Assembly (NCBI RefSeq): GCF_006636205.1
Contig: NZ_VIGB01000003.1
Location: 6,760,501-6,824,500, forward strand
Length of the DNA: 64,000 nucleotides
Direction of reading: 5' to 3'
Source of the DNA: Kitasatospora acidiphila
GTDB taxonomy: Bacteria; Actinomycetota; Actinomycetes; Streptomycetales; Streptomycetaceae
The notes under the pieces: generated by a model
What the model saw: the letters and a program-made list of their open reading frames with translations, nothing else
What the model was told of the DNA's origin: nothing
The model's database searches: none
Part shown: piece after piece, positions 16,024 through 25,259 of the stretch
Numbering within the stretch: position 1 is the stretch's first letter
Layout of the letters: every line of letters starts with the position of its first letter
Program-made: the position numbers and the translations under genes

Positions 16024-17718
16024 GATCGCGGTGGCCACTGCCGCCTCGCCGCGGATCTCGGGGAGGAAGCCGTGGTGCGCCAGCTGTATCTACCGGACAC
16101 ACCAGTGCTCATGACCCGGTTCGTGGCCCCGGAGGGTGTCGGAGAAGTCATCGACTTCATGGTGCCCATCGCCTCGAACGCCCCTGCCGCCCGGCACCGG
16201 CTCACCCGGGTTGCCCGGGTGGTCCGCGGCAGCCTGCCCTTCGAGCTGCTGTGCCGGCCCCGCTTCGACTACGGCCGCGCCTCGCACACGCTCAGCCGCC
16301 TCGATGACGGCAGCATCGTCTTCCACGGTCCCGACACCGATCTGCACGTGCAGGCGACCGCGCCGGTTCGACTCCACGCCGACGGCTCGGATGTCTCCGC
16401 CCGCTTCACCCTGGACGCCGGTGAGAGCGCCGCGGTGCTCCTCACCGCCGAGACGGGCGAGCGCGGCGGGCAACCGGGCGGGTCGCCGCCGACCACCGAG
16501 GAGGTGGCGGCGGCGTTCGACGCATGCCGTGACTTCTGGCTCACCTGGCTGCGGTCCTGCCGCTACAAGGGCCGCTGGCACGAGATGGTCATCCGGTCCG
16601 CCATCACCCTCAAGCTGCTCACCTACGCCCCGACCGGTGCCCCGATCGCGGCAGCCACCATGGGTCTGCCCGAGCAGGTCGGAGGCGAGCGCAACTGGGA
16701 CTACCGCTACACCTGGGTGCGGGACGGCTCCCTGTCGGTGCGTGCGCTCATCGACCTCGGATTCACCGCCGAGGCGAACGCGTTCCGCCGCTGGCTGCGC
16801 GAGCGGCTGGAGGCCGACGGCACCGCTACCGGCGAGCTCCTGCAGATCATGTACCGGGTGGACGGCGAGCCGCAGCTGGCCGAGGAGGTCATCGAGCACT
16901 TGGAGGGCTATCGGCGCTCCGCCCCGGTCCGGGCCGGCAATGCGGCGGCCGACCAGCTCCAGCTCGACATCTACGGTGAGGCGGCCTACGCCATCGCCCA
17001 GTCCGAGGACATCGGGGACGTCCGGGGCTGGCACGTGCTCGCCGAGCTCATCGACTGGCTGTGCGAGCACTGGGACCGCCCGGACGAGGGCATTTGGGAG
17101 ACCCGCGGGGGCCGCCACAACTTCACCTACAGCCGCCTGATGACCTGGGTCGCCTTCGACCGGGCGATCCGCATGGCCGCCACCCATGCCCGGCCCGCCG
17201 ACCTCGTTCGCTGGCGCGAAGCCCGCGACGCCGTCTTCCGGCAGATCATCGAGCGGGGCTGGAGCGACAAGCGCGCGGCCTTCGTCCAGCACTACGACAC
17301 CGACGTGCTCGACGCCTCATTGCTGCTGATGCCCCGCGTCGGGTTCCTGTCCCCGACCGACCGGGACTGGCTCAGCACCCTTGACGCCATGGGCGAGGAA
17401 CTCGTCAGCGACAGCCTGGTCTACCGCTACGACCCCGCCGCCTCACCCGACGGTCTGCGGGGCTCCGAGGGCACCTTCAGCCTGTGCAGCTTCCTGTACG
17501 TCGAGGCCCTGGCCCGCTCAGGGCGCGTCCACCAGGCCCGCTACGCGTTCGACAAGATGCTCACCTACGCCAACCATGTCGGCCTGTTCGCCGAGGAGAT
17601 CGGCCCCTCTGGTGAGCAACTCGGCAACTTCCCCCAGGCGTTCACCCATCTCGCACTCGTCGCCGCGGCCCTCGCCCTCGACGAGGAACTCGACCGCGCC
17701 GAGCGGTCGAGGGCTTAG
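16024..17718 (+). pseudogene. glycoside hydrolase family 15 gene, 5'-truncated
   Basis: Glucoamylase/trehalase-type hydrolase lacking its start. Family proteins are about 600 aa; recognisable homology begins abruptly at 16024 (DRGGHCRLAADLGEEAVVRQ), right after an in-frame TGA at 16021, so the first 50 or so residues of the N-terminal beta domain are gone. The catalytic domain is intact: QVGGERNWDYRYTWVRDGSL, WETRGGRHNFTYSRLMTW, GSEGTFSLCSFLYVEALAR and FAEEIGPSGEQLGNFPQAF with the candidate catalytic glutamates. GTG codons at 16069/16072 could start a 548-aa product, so residual expression is possible. The break coincides with the upstream region of the NHLP-domain gene. An MFS gene follows at 15 bases. 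Confidence 0.7.
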
Positions 17719-17732
17719 GGAGTGCGGGTCCC

Positions 17733-19171
17733 GTGACCGAGGATGCCGCCGTCAGCGGCCACCGCCGTCCAGCGGGAGCGAGTGCCGGCTCGCGGCTGCT
17801 GGCGCCGCTCGCGCTGGCGCAGTTCATCTGCAGCTTCGCCGGCTCCAACATGAACGTGATGATCCACGACATCAGCCACGACCTGGACACCAGCGTCCAG
17901 GGTGTGCAGGTCGCGATCACCCTGTTCCTGCTCGTCATGGCAGCCCTCATGATCCCGGGCGGCAAGGCCACCGATCGGTTCGGCCGCAAGCGCTGCTTCG
18001 TCGCGGGCCTCACCGTCTACGGCATCGGCACCATCCTCAGTGCTGCGGCGCCCGGACTCGGCGTGCTGATCCTCGGCAACTCCATCTTCCAGGGCGTCGG
18101 TACGGCCCTGCTCATTCCCCCGGTCTACATCCTCGCCACCCTGCACTTCCCCGATCTGACCTCCCGCGCGCGGGCGTTCGGCGTCATCATGGCCGCCGGC
18201 GGGGTCGGCGCGGCCGCGGGTCCGCTGATCGGCGGGCTGATCACTTCCGCGATCAGCTGGCGGGCCGCGTTCGTCTTCCAGGCCCTGATCATCGCGCTGA
18301 TCATCGCGCTGAGCCGCACCATCGACGACCCGCTGCCGCCGGACCCCACGCGCGCGTTCGACGTCCGCGGGCCGTCCTGTCGGCCGGCGGGCTGGTCCTG
18401 ATCGTCATGGGCATCCTCGCCGCGGACAACAACCTGTGGCTGACGCTCGGCCTGATCGCCGGCGGCGTCCTCGTGCTGGCCTGGTTCATGCACTGGATCC
18501 GCAGTGAGGAGCGCGCCGGAGCGGAACCGCTGCTGTCCACCGACCTCTTCCGCAACCGCACCGCCAACCTCGGCCTGGTCACCCAGAACGCCCAGTGGCT
18601 GCTGCTCATGGGCACCTCGTTCACCGTCGCCACCTACCTGCAGGTGGTGCGGGGCTACAACGCCATCCAGACCGGCGTCATCTTCACCGCCGCCACCCTC
18701 GGGCTGCTCGCCTCCTCACTCGCCGCGGAACGCCTCGCCAAGCGCCTGCCGCAACGGACCCTGATCACGGCCGGGTTCGCGCTCGCCGTCGTCGGCATCG
18801 GGGTCCTGATCGGGTTGGTCGCCGGCTCGCCCAGCCCCTGGGCGTTCGCCCCCGGCCTGCTGCTGATCGGCCTCGGCCTGGGGGTGATGCTCACCCCGTC
18901 CGTGAACGTGGTCCAGTCCGCCTTCCCCGAGGAGCAGCAGGGCGAGATCTCCGGTCTCTCCCGGAGCATCTCCAACCTCGGCTCGACCTTCGGCACCGCC
19001 ATCGCCGGCACCATCCTCGTCGCCAACCTCGGCAAGCACGCCTACGCCGCCGCCATGGCCGTTCTCGCCGTCGCAGCCCTCATCGGCCTCGCCACCGCCA
19101 CCCGGCTCCCGCGCACCACCCCGACCGCGCACGACCCGGCCGACACCCCGCCGCCCCGACCACGGGCATGA
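17733..19171 (+). pseudogene. MFS transporter (DHA2/EmrB-QacA type), frameshifted
   Basis: About 480-aa drug/proton antiporter with 14 predicted membrane segments, broken by one missing base. The first frame (GTG 17733, AGGGAG upstream) runs through GKATDRFGRKR and the motif C-like GVGAAAGPLIGGLI, then ends at 18401 after FDVRG. The second half (AVLSAGGLVLIVMG to the C-terminus) lies in another frame and stops at 19171. Restoring one G in GGG at 18369-18371 rejoins them exactly. It may be a real mutation or a homopolymer sequencing error. It follows GH15 by 15 bases and overlaps the next gene by 4. Confidence 0.75.
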
Positions 19172-19590
19172 GCGACCGGATCGGCGCACGGCTGGCGGGG
19201 GAGCGGCGGGCCGATCGTCCAGGGCCCCTGTCGAACATGGTCTACTTCGACGTCGACCGCCCGATTGACCAACCGGAAGCCGAGGCCATGACGCGACACT
19301 GCTGCGACCAGATGACGGACCAGGTCAACTGGCAGTGCGACCAGCACGACGAGCCGTTCTCCTGTCCCGATGCCCTGGTGTACTTCGCGGCCAAGTACCA
19401 GGAGTACGGGCTGATCATCCACGATGGCGGTGCTTCGGTCATCGGGATCGAGTTCTGCCCGTGGTGCGGAGGGCGGCTCCCCGAGTCCCAACGGGACCGG
19501 TGGTTCCAGGAGTTGGAGAGCCGCGGCATCGATCCGTGGGAGGACGAGGTGCCCGCCGAGTTCGAGGACGAGCGGTGGCTCGCGCTGTAG
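19168..19590 (+). CDS. small Cys-rich protein (DUF6980-like)
   Basis: A 140-aa protein. HCCDQMTDQVNWQCDQH, CPDALVYF, EYGLIIHDGG and IEFCPWCGGRLP give paired cysteines typical of a zinc ribbon; the pattern recalls actinobacterial DUF6980 proteins (recalled, not checked). The ATG at 19168 overlaps the MFS stop (ATGA); an internal ATG at 19237 (MVYFDVDRPIDQ) is an alternative start nearer the usual length. Function unknown. Confidence 0.65.
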   Translation: MSDRIGARLAGERRADRPGPLSNMVYFDVDRPIDQPEAEAMTRHCCDQMTDQVNWQCDQHDEPFSCPDALVYFAAKYQEYGLIIHDGGASVIGIEFCPWCGGRLPESQRDRWFQELESRGIDPWEDEVPAEFEDERWLAL

Positions 19591-19599
19591 GTCGGCGCC

Positions 19600-19653
19600 T
19601 TCGGTGACTGCGGTGACTGCGGCGGCTTCGGTGACTTCGCTGACTTCGGTGCG
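19600..19653. repeat. six imperfect 9-bp tandem repeats
   Basis: Units such as TTCGGTGAC, TGCGGTGAC and TTCGCTGAC run back to back in the 78-base gap between convergent genes. No clear hairpin. Probably slippage-derived. Confidence 0.6.
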
Positions 19654-19668
19654 CAGCGGTTCCGGTGC

Positions 19669-21087
19669 TCAGAGGAGGCGGCGCAGGAGGCGGGACTTGA
19701 CGGCAGTGAAGGGCGGGTAGGCGAGGCGCAGGGGGTCGGCGAGGAGGGGCTTGTCCAGCACGGACTTGGTGTGGCTGAAGGTGTCGATGGAGTGGGCGCC
19801 GTGGTAGCCGCCGAGGCCGCTCTCGCCGACGCCGCCGAACGGGAACCCGGGGACGGCGATGTGGGCGTTGGGGACGCCGAAGGCGAGGGCGCCGGAAGAG
19901 GTCTCAGCGGCGAGGCGGCGCTTGGTGGCGGGGGATGAGGTGAAGGCATACAGCGCGAGGGGCTTGTCGCGGGCGGTGATGAACGCGATCGCGGCATCCA
20001 GGTCGGGCACGCGGACGATCGGCAGGACGGGGCCGAAGATCTCCTCCCGCATCACCGGAGCCTCCGGGTCGACGTCGGCGAGGACGGTCGGGGCGAGGTA
20101 GCGGTCGGCGCGGTCGTGATCGCCGCCGGTGACGATCCGGCCGTCGGAGAGCAGGGCGGTCAGGCGCTCGAAGTGGCGCTCGTTGACGATGCGGCCGTAG
20201 TCGGGGCTCTTCGCCGGGTCGGTGCCGTACATCTCGCGGATCGCGGCGGTCAGTTGCCGTTCGAGTGCGGTGGCGGTGTCACCGATGGCGAGGACGTAGT
20301 CGGGGGCGACGCAGGTCTGGCCGGCGTTCATGAACTTGCCCCAGGCGATCCGGCGGGCCGCCGTCGCGAGGTCGGTGCCGGGCTCCACGACGACGGGGCT
20401 CTTGCCGCCCAACTCCAGGGTGACCGGGGTGAGATGACGGGCGGCGGCGGTCATCACGATGCGGCCGACGGTGCCGTTGCCGGTGTAGAAGACGTGGTCG
20501 AAGCGCTGCTCCAGCAGGGCGGTGGTCTCCGGCACCCCGCCCTCGACCACGGCCGCGGCCTGCCGGTCCAGCGTGCGGGGCAGCCAGTGGGCGAGCGCCG
20601 CCGAGGTGGCCGGGGCGAGTTCGCTGGGCTTGACCACCGCGCAGTTGCCCGCCGCGAGCGCGCCCACCAGCGGGGCCAGTGCCAGCTGCAGCGGGTAGTT
20701 CCACGGGCTGATGATCAGCACGGTGCCCAGCGGCTCGCGCACCGTGCGGGCCCGGGCCGGCTGCAACGCCAGCGGCACCGGGATGCGGCGCGGGCGCACC
20801 CAGCGGTCGAGGTGGCGCAGGGTGTGGTCGATCTCGGTGATCGTGAAGCCGATCTCGGTGGTGTACGCCTCGGCGGCGCTCTTGCCGAGGTCGGCGCGCA
20901 GGGCAGCGGTGAAGGCGGCCTCCTGCTCGACCAACAGGCGCCGCAGGGCGCGCAGTTGGGCCTTGCGCCAGGCGAGCGGCTTGGTGCGGCCGGTGGCGAA
21001 GGCGGCATGCAGGCGGGAGACGGTCGCGGCGGCGTCGGTGGTCGCTGCGGTGTCCGTGGTCGCGGCGGGGCGAGTGTCAGCGCTCAT
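19669..21087 (-). CDS. aldehyde dehydrogenase, class 3 / fatty-aldehyde type
   Basis: A 472-aa NAD(P)-dependent aldehyde dehydrogenase oxidising an aldehyde to the acid. GTVLIISPWNYPLQLALAPL starts the Rossmann fold, the general-base Glu is in TLELGGKSPVVV, and the catalytic Cys is in NAGQTCVAPDYV. The length and basic C-terminus (AVKSRLLRRLL) fit ALDH3-type fatty or coniferyl aldehyde dehydrogenases. ATG 21087 gives MSADTRPAATT; the frame is open upstream but would run through the operator. Divergent from a TetR gene across a short palindrome, so it is probably the target of that repressor. Confidence 0.88.
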   Translation of the reverse strand: MSADTRPAATTDTAATTDAAATVSRLHAAFATGRTKPLAWRKAQLRALRRLLVEQEAAFTAALRADLGKSAAEAYTTEIGFTITEIDHTLRHLDRWVRPRRIPVPLALQPARARTVREPLGTVLIISPWNYPLQLALAPLVGALAAGNCAVVKPSELAPATSAALAHWLPRTLDRQAAAVVEGGVPETTALLEQRFDHVFYTGNGTVGRIVMTAAARHLTPVTLELGGKSPVVVEPGTDLATAARRIAWGKFMNAGQTCVAPDYVLAIGDTATALERQLTAAIREMYGTDPAKSPDYGRIVNERHFERLTALLSDGRIVTGGDHDRADRYLAPTVLADVDPEAPVMREEIFGPVLPIVRVPDLDAAIAFITARDKPLALYAFTSSPATKRRLAAETSSGALAFGVPNAHIAVPGFPFGGVGESGLGGYHGAHSIDTFSHTKSVLDKPLLADPLRLAYPPFTAVKSRLLRRLL

Positions 21088-21107
21088 GCTTCGAGCATAA
21101 ACGAAAC

Positions 21108-21123
21108 GAAACGATTTCGTTTC
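21108..21123. promoter_or_regulatory. TetR operator between aldehyde dehydrogenase and TetR genes
   Basis: Perfect palindrome GAAACGA-TT-TCGTTTC, with an extra direct GAAAC copy just upstream at 21103. It is AT-rich against its surroundings and lies in the 59-base divergent gap. Confidence 0.75.
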
Positions 21124-21146
21124 TGGTTTTGAGTAAACTCTGTGGC

Positions 21147-21806
21147 ATGACCCGCAGCACGTTCCCGTCACAGCCCGCCGAGCCCGAGGCCGAGGCCGGT
21201 TCCGCGCCGCGTCGGGGCCGCCCCCGCGACGCCGGCCGGGACCGGGCGCTGCTGGACGCCACGCTGGCCGTCCTGGCGGAGAGTGGCTACGGCGGGTTGA
21301 CCACCGCCGCCGTGGCGGCCCGGGCGGGCGTGTCGACGGCGACCCTCTACCGGCGCTGGGCGTCCAAGGAGGAGCTGGTGATCGCCGCCGCCGCGCTGCA
21401 CGGGGAGGGATCGTACGAGCAGCCGGACACCGGCAGCCTCGAAGGCGACCTGCGGGTCGTCCTGCACGACAAGGCCGCCAGCATGACGGGTGAGGGGGGT
21501 CGGCTGATCCGGGCCCTGATCGGCGAGGCGGCCCACAACAGCACCCTCGCCGGGGCGCTGGTCACGGCATTCCTCCAGCCGCTGTACGGGAGGGTGGCGG
21601 AGGTGGTCCGGCGGGCGGTCGAGCGCGGGGAGATCCCGCCGCTCGAGGATGTTGACCTGCTCGGCGAGGTGGTGGCCGGCCCGGTGATGACGCACTTCCT
21701 GCTGACCCCGCAGCTGCCGGAGGACGTCGACGAGACCACGGCCCGCGAGACCGCCGACCGGCTGCTCCCCTTCGCCCTGCGGGCCGTGGGCGGTCGGCCG
21801 GCCTGA
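21147..21806 (+). CDS. TetR/AcrR family repressor
   Basis: A 219-aa regulator. The HTH segment is LTTAAVAARAGVSTATLYRRW (about residues 50-70), after a GRPRDAGRDRALL lead-in, and the C-terminal domain resembles TetR_C of AcrR-like proteins (VVAGPVMTHFLLTP). ATG 21147 is preferred to an upstream TTG at 21129. The 16-bp palindrome at 21108 is its likely operator, controlling itself and the aldehyde dehydrogenase. Confidence 0.87.
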   Translation: MTRSTFPSQPAEPEAEAGSAPRRGRPRDAGRDRALLDATLAVLAESGYGGLTTAAVAARAGVSTATLYRRWASKEELVIAAAALHGEGSYEQPDTGSLEGDLRVVLHDKAASMTGEGGRLIRALIGEAAHNSTLAGALVTAFLQPLYGRVAEVVRRAVERGEIPPLEDVDLLGEVVAGPVMTHFLLTPQLPEDVDETTARETADRLLPFALRAVGGRPA

Positions 21807-21863
21807 AGGGCGATCGCCCAGCGCGGACGCGAATGCCCAGAGGGTGACGTGTGAAATACCGGC

Positions 21864-22961
21864 CTAGGAGTCCGCCGGCCACGACAGCAAACGGCCCTGC
21901 GACCAGCAGCGGCCAAGGGCCTCGGCGCGCAGAGCCGACTGCTCGAACACCGCCAGGCCGATGATGCTGTGGCCAGAGGCGCGGCGATCGCCGAATGTCG
22001 GAATCGCCGGCGCGACTCCCACTCCCTCCGCCGACACCCACGCCACCGGCCGGCCGCTCGCCGCTTCGTCGAGGCGGTGCAGGAAGCGCAGGCGACTCTC
22101 GAGCGAGAAGCGCGACAGCGCCCATGTGGTGGTGACGACGGGCAGGGCGTCCGCAGGCACCTGGGCGAAGGCGTCGGGCAGCACGTCGACGGCATCACCC
22201 GTCAGCAGCAGCGGAGGGGCTGTCGCCGCCAAGGCCAGCTCCGCGTCGAGCTTCGCGGCCCGCTCCGGCTGATCGGGCCACACGCAGGCGCGCAACCATC
22301 GAGCTTCATCAGGGTCGGTCACGTCCACCGGATCAAGGTCGACACCGACCCGGGCGACCACCTCGGGCATCGCCCGCGTCGGGACGGGCCGGTCTCCCAC
22401 GATCGAACACGACAACTGCACCGGAGACGATGAGTCGCCCAGTGATTGGCCGTTGCCGTAGGTGATGCCAACGCGATCGACATTGAGATTGAGCCCAGCC
22501 GAACAGCCCACGTCGATCAGCCCGACCGTCTTCGCACCCACCCGACGCGCCGCCTCGGCAATGGCCGGATACAGCACGGCGCAGTGTCCGGTCTCGTTCG
22601 CCCGGATCCGGCGCCGCGCGGCGATGGCCACGACCGAGTCGGTCATCTCCAGCAGCGTGTCGATCGCCGCGCGGGCGGCAGCGTCGCCATCCGCAGCGGC
22701 ATAGGCCGCAGCAAGATCCGGGGCACGTCCGGCGAGGGCGAGATCGTGCAGCGCCGCGAGAATCACGGTGGGTTGCCGCTTGCGCGCCGGCGCCGTCTCG
22801 ATCGCGCGCAGCGCCTCGCCGGACTCACTGATGGCGAGGGCGACGCGCGCGTACAGCGGCGGTGCATCGGCGGCGTCGACCTCACCGAAATGCCGGTACA
22901 CCTGAGCGAGCGTGCGAGCCCCACGCCCGGGAACGGGGTCTCCTGCGGCAGACTTTGGCAT
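21864..22961 (-). CDS. DUF2332-family protein
   Basis: A 365-aa cytosolic protein of unknown function. LIDVGCSAGLNLNVDRVGI (about residues 147-165) resembles an S-adenosylmethionine-binding glycine loop, and PVAWVSAEGVGVAPAIP near the C-terminus is conserved in the family. It lies alone between a TetR gene and an unknown protein. Methyltransferase-like activity would be speculation. Confidence 0.75.
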   Translation of the reverse strand: MPKSAAGDPVPGRGARTLAQVYRHFGEVDAADAPPLYARVALAISESGEALRAIETAPARKRQPTVILAALHDLALAGRAPDLAAAYAAADGDAAARAAIDTLLEMTDSVVAIAARRRIRANETGHCAVLYPAIAEAARRVGAKTVGLIDVGCSAGLNLNVDRVGITYGNGQSLGDSSSPVQLSCSIVGDRPVPTRAMPEVVARVGVDLDPVDVTDPDEARWLRACVWPDQPERAAKLDAELALAATAPPLLLTGDAVDVLPDAFAQVPADALPVVTTTWALSRFSLESRLRFLHRLDEAASGRPVAWVSAEGVGVAPAIPTFGDRRASGHSIIGLAVFEQSALRAEALGRCWSQGRLLSWPADS

Positions 22962-23007
22962 CCGACGACTCTAGCCCCCGTTCACGTCCAGCAGTTGACG
23001 CTCCGCC

Positions 23008-23685
23008 TCACCCCGAGAAGTCGGACCAGAAGATGCCGACGCCCGCCCCGCTCTCGTCCCGTCCGACCAGGATGCTGTCCGAGTTGTACTGGCAGGTGGG
23101 GAACACCAAGGTGTTCGCCCCGTTCGCCGGGTCGACCACCACATCGAGCACCGGGGTCCGCGAGCCGGCCTCCTGCTGAGCCTCGAACTGGGCCACGGCG
23201 TGTGCCTCCACGTCCTCGGCGTCCGCGAATTCGGCGGTCCGCCGGAGCGCCCAGCCGACCACCAGGTTGTCAGGAGTGCTGGAGGAGATCGCCGAGGCCC
23301 GGTCGCTCAGCGCGTTGACGTCTTCCGCCGCCTCCTCCCAAGTCGCCCCCGCCAGGGCCTCCGGCGTCGTCCCGCTCGCCACCAGTGCGACGGCGGAGAC
23401 GGTGGCGCCCTGCTCGTCGTCCCAGTCGTACGCCAGATACACCTCGTGCAAGCCGTCGGCGACCTCGTCGAACGTGAAGAAGTCACCACCCTCCAGCCCG
23501 CACACCGTGATGTTCCCACGGCTCAACAGCCGCCCGGCCAGCGTGAACTCACCCTGGTAGCCGAGGCGTTCCTCGCCCGTCCCCCAGAACGACGGCTTGC
23601 TGTTGGCCTTCAGAACCGCTTCGATCGCGTCGATCATCTTCATGGCGGCGAGTCTGGCATCCCCCTCCGACAACCCGGTCGTCAC
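23008..23685 (-). CDS. unknown protein coupled to SUMF1-fold protein
   Basis: A 225-aa acidic cytosolic protein with no recognised domain. It contains SFWGTGEERLGYQGEFTLAG, YLAYDWDDEQGATVSAVALV and a C-terminal GVGIFWSDFSG. The GTG at 23685 overlaps the stop of the preceding SUMF1-fold gene (GTGA), favouring coupled translation; ATG 23643 is an alternative start giving 211 aa. The shared transcript suggests a joint role, unknown. Confidence 0.6.
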   Translation of the reverse strand: MTTGLSEGDARLAAMKMIDAIEAVLKANSKPSFWGTGEERLGYQGEFTLAGRLLSRGNITVCGLEGGDFFTFDEVADGLHEVYLAYDWDDEQGATVSAVALVASGTTPEALAGATWEEAAEDVNALSDRASAISSSTPDNLVVGWALRRTAEFADAEDVEAHAVAQFEAQQEAGSRTPVLDVVVDPANGANTLVFPTCQYNSDSILVGRDESGAGVGIFWSDFSG

Positions 23686-24362
23686 CCCCCGAGGGAACGT
23701 GCGATGCGGAATCCCACGTCGTCGACCTGGAAGGTCGGGTGGCTGCGGCGCCGCGCGGAGGCCCGGCAACTCCAGTGTTCATCGAACCAACCGCCGCCAC
23801 GGAGCACCCGGTAGCTGCCGTAGACCTCGGCGTCGTAGACGTCCCAGCACCAGTCCCACACGTTTCCGAGCATGTCGTAAATCCCCCACGAGTTGGGGAG
23901 TTTGCCGCCCACGTCGTGGGGGCGCTCGGCCGAGTTAGCGCGATACCAGGCGATCTCGTCGAGGTCCCCGTAGCGCGGTCCTTCCGTACCGGCACGGCAG
24001 GCGTGCTCCCACTCGGCTTCGGTCGGCAGTCGGTACCCGTCGGCGGACGCATCCCACTCGACAGCTTCGCCGTCCGCGCCGAAGTGGTACGCGGGCGTGA
24101 ATCCCTCGCGCAGGGACAGGGCGTTGCAGAACCGCGCCGCGTCCCACCAGGAGACGCACTCGACGGGCAGTTGGTCCCCTTGGGCGGCACTCGGCCGCCG
24201 GCCTGTGATCCGCGCGTACAACGCCTGGGTGACCGGGAACGCCGCGAGTCGGTACGGGGCGAGCTCGACCGACCAACTGCGCTGCGTCCGCCGGTCCGAC
24301 AGCGTCACCTGCCCCGGTGGGATGGCGATCATCTCGTTGCCCGTCATGACGTCCATGATCAT
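23682..24362 (-). CDS. SUMF1 / formylglycine-generating-enzyme-fold protein lacking the Cys pair
   Basis: A 226-aa protein with the FGE-sulfatase fold: PPGQVTLSDRR, FPVTQALYARITG, VECVSWWDAARFCNAL, YRLPTEAEWEHACRAG, DMLGNVWDWCWD and VLRGGGWFDEHWSCRASARR. True formylglycine-generating enzymes use two cysteines in the RGGSY-C-x4-C segment; here only the second is present (Phe-Asp-Glu replaces the first), so sulfatase activation is unlikely. Relatives act as sulfoxide synthases, variable-protein scaffolds or binding proteins. Several ATGs cluster at the start (24362, 24356, 24347). Confidence 0.75.
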   Translation of the reverse strand: MIMDVMTGNEMIAIPPGQVTLSDRRTQRSWSVELAPYRLAAFPVTQALYARITGRRPSAAQGDQLPVECVSWWDAARFCNALSLREGFTPAYHFGADGEAVEWDASADGYRLPTEAEWEHACRAGTEGPRYGDLDEIAWYRANSAERPHDVGGKLPNSWGIYDMLGNVWDWCWDVYDAEVYGSYRVLRGGGWFDEHWSCRASARRRSHPTFQVDDVGFRIARSLGG

Positions 24363-24425
24363 GAGATCCTAGCGAGACCCGCCAGTGCGGAGCGGCAGAA
24401 CTGTGATTGCCGGCAGCCGGGTGTC

Positions 24426-24704
24426 TCAACCGTGGCGGGCCGGGGGCAGCGGGAGGTAGGCGACCTCGACGATCTTGCCGCCGGGGATCCGACGCCAGTT
24501 CATGCTGGTGGCGGTGGCCTTGACGAGTGCGAGCCCACGGCCGCCCTCGGCGAGGTTCAACCAGTCGTCGTCCTGGGGGAGTTCACCTGCGGCGGGCGGC
24601 TCGTCGGAGGAGTCCACCTTCGTCACCGGCCTCACCACCGGCGCGGCGCCCTCCAGCGTCACCGAGTAAGCCCGGATCGTGGCTGGTGGGCGGCCTTGGG
24701 GCAC
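24426..24704 (-). pseudogene. fragment of an anti-sigma-type ATP-binding protein
   Basis: About 92 residues matching only the C-terminal half of a GHKL ATPase of the RsbW-like kind: EGGRGLALVKATATSMNW is the G-box region, followed by GGKIVEVAYLPLP. The N box and first strands are missing upstream, where sequence changes to a transposase relic. Probably non-functional. Confidence 0.55.
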
Positions 24705-24723
24705 AGCGGTACAGCGGTTAACG

Positions 24724-24975
24724 CTAAGAAGTCATCGTCCAGCGGTGGCGGCCCAGTCGCGTGGAGGAATCGATGCCCCTGCGGGCGATGCGGCGCCGGA
24801 TGCCTCAGCTGCGTAACCACCGGCGCAGGTGGTCGTAGTCGTAGTCCTTGTCGCCGTGGAGTTCGGCGGGACGTCTTCGGCGTGGTCCGCGGCGGGAGCG
24901 GATGGGCGGGATGCCCCGCGCGAGCGGTTCGAGGGCGGCACCGCGGCAGTCGGCTGCAGCCCCCACGACGGCATG
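24724..24975 (-). mobile_element. IS5-family DDE transposase relic
   Basis: Minus-strand reading gives ALEPLARGIPPIRSRRGPRR, HGDKDYDYDHLRRWLRS, an in-frame stop at 24805-24807, then GIRRRIARRGIDSSTRLGRH. These match the catalytic-core C-terminal part of streptomycete IS5-type transposases. N- and C-terminal parts are missing (RHRWT runs into MTS and a stop at 24724). No terminal inverted repeats are visible. The stretch from about 24976 to 25259 shows no further gene. Confidence 0.7.
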
Positions 24976-25259
24976 CGGTGACGGACTGTCAGTCTCCTTG
25001 AGTAGGTACTCGTCATGCGGCGCCGGTTAGGGATACGTATTTCAGCTTTCCCTTATTGGCCAGGTGAGGCCACGTCAGGTTTTCTCGGAGTTGTCAGGTG
25101 TGCCTCACATGCAGCACTCATCAGAGCCGGCCTCTCTCGTTCCTTCCCGCCCGGCCGGTTCGCGCTCAACCTGCTCGACACGCGTGTGGAGTCACCTGGT
25201 TCACGTGCCGACCCACGCCGCCGAGGCGTCGGATCCCCCTACCCACGAATGGAAGCGCG

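Noticed and set aside
23682..24362. Sulfatase-activating enzyme
   Set aside because: Only one of the two catalytic cysteines is present and no sulfatase gene is nearby.
24732..25016. Possible small gene (MTSTYSRRLTV...)
   Set aside because: It is an alternative frame over the IS5 transposase relic; the transposase reading has clear homology.
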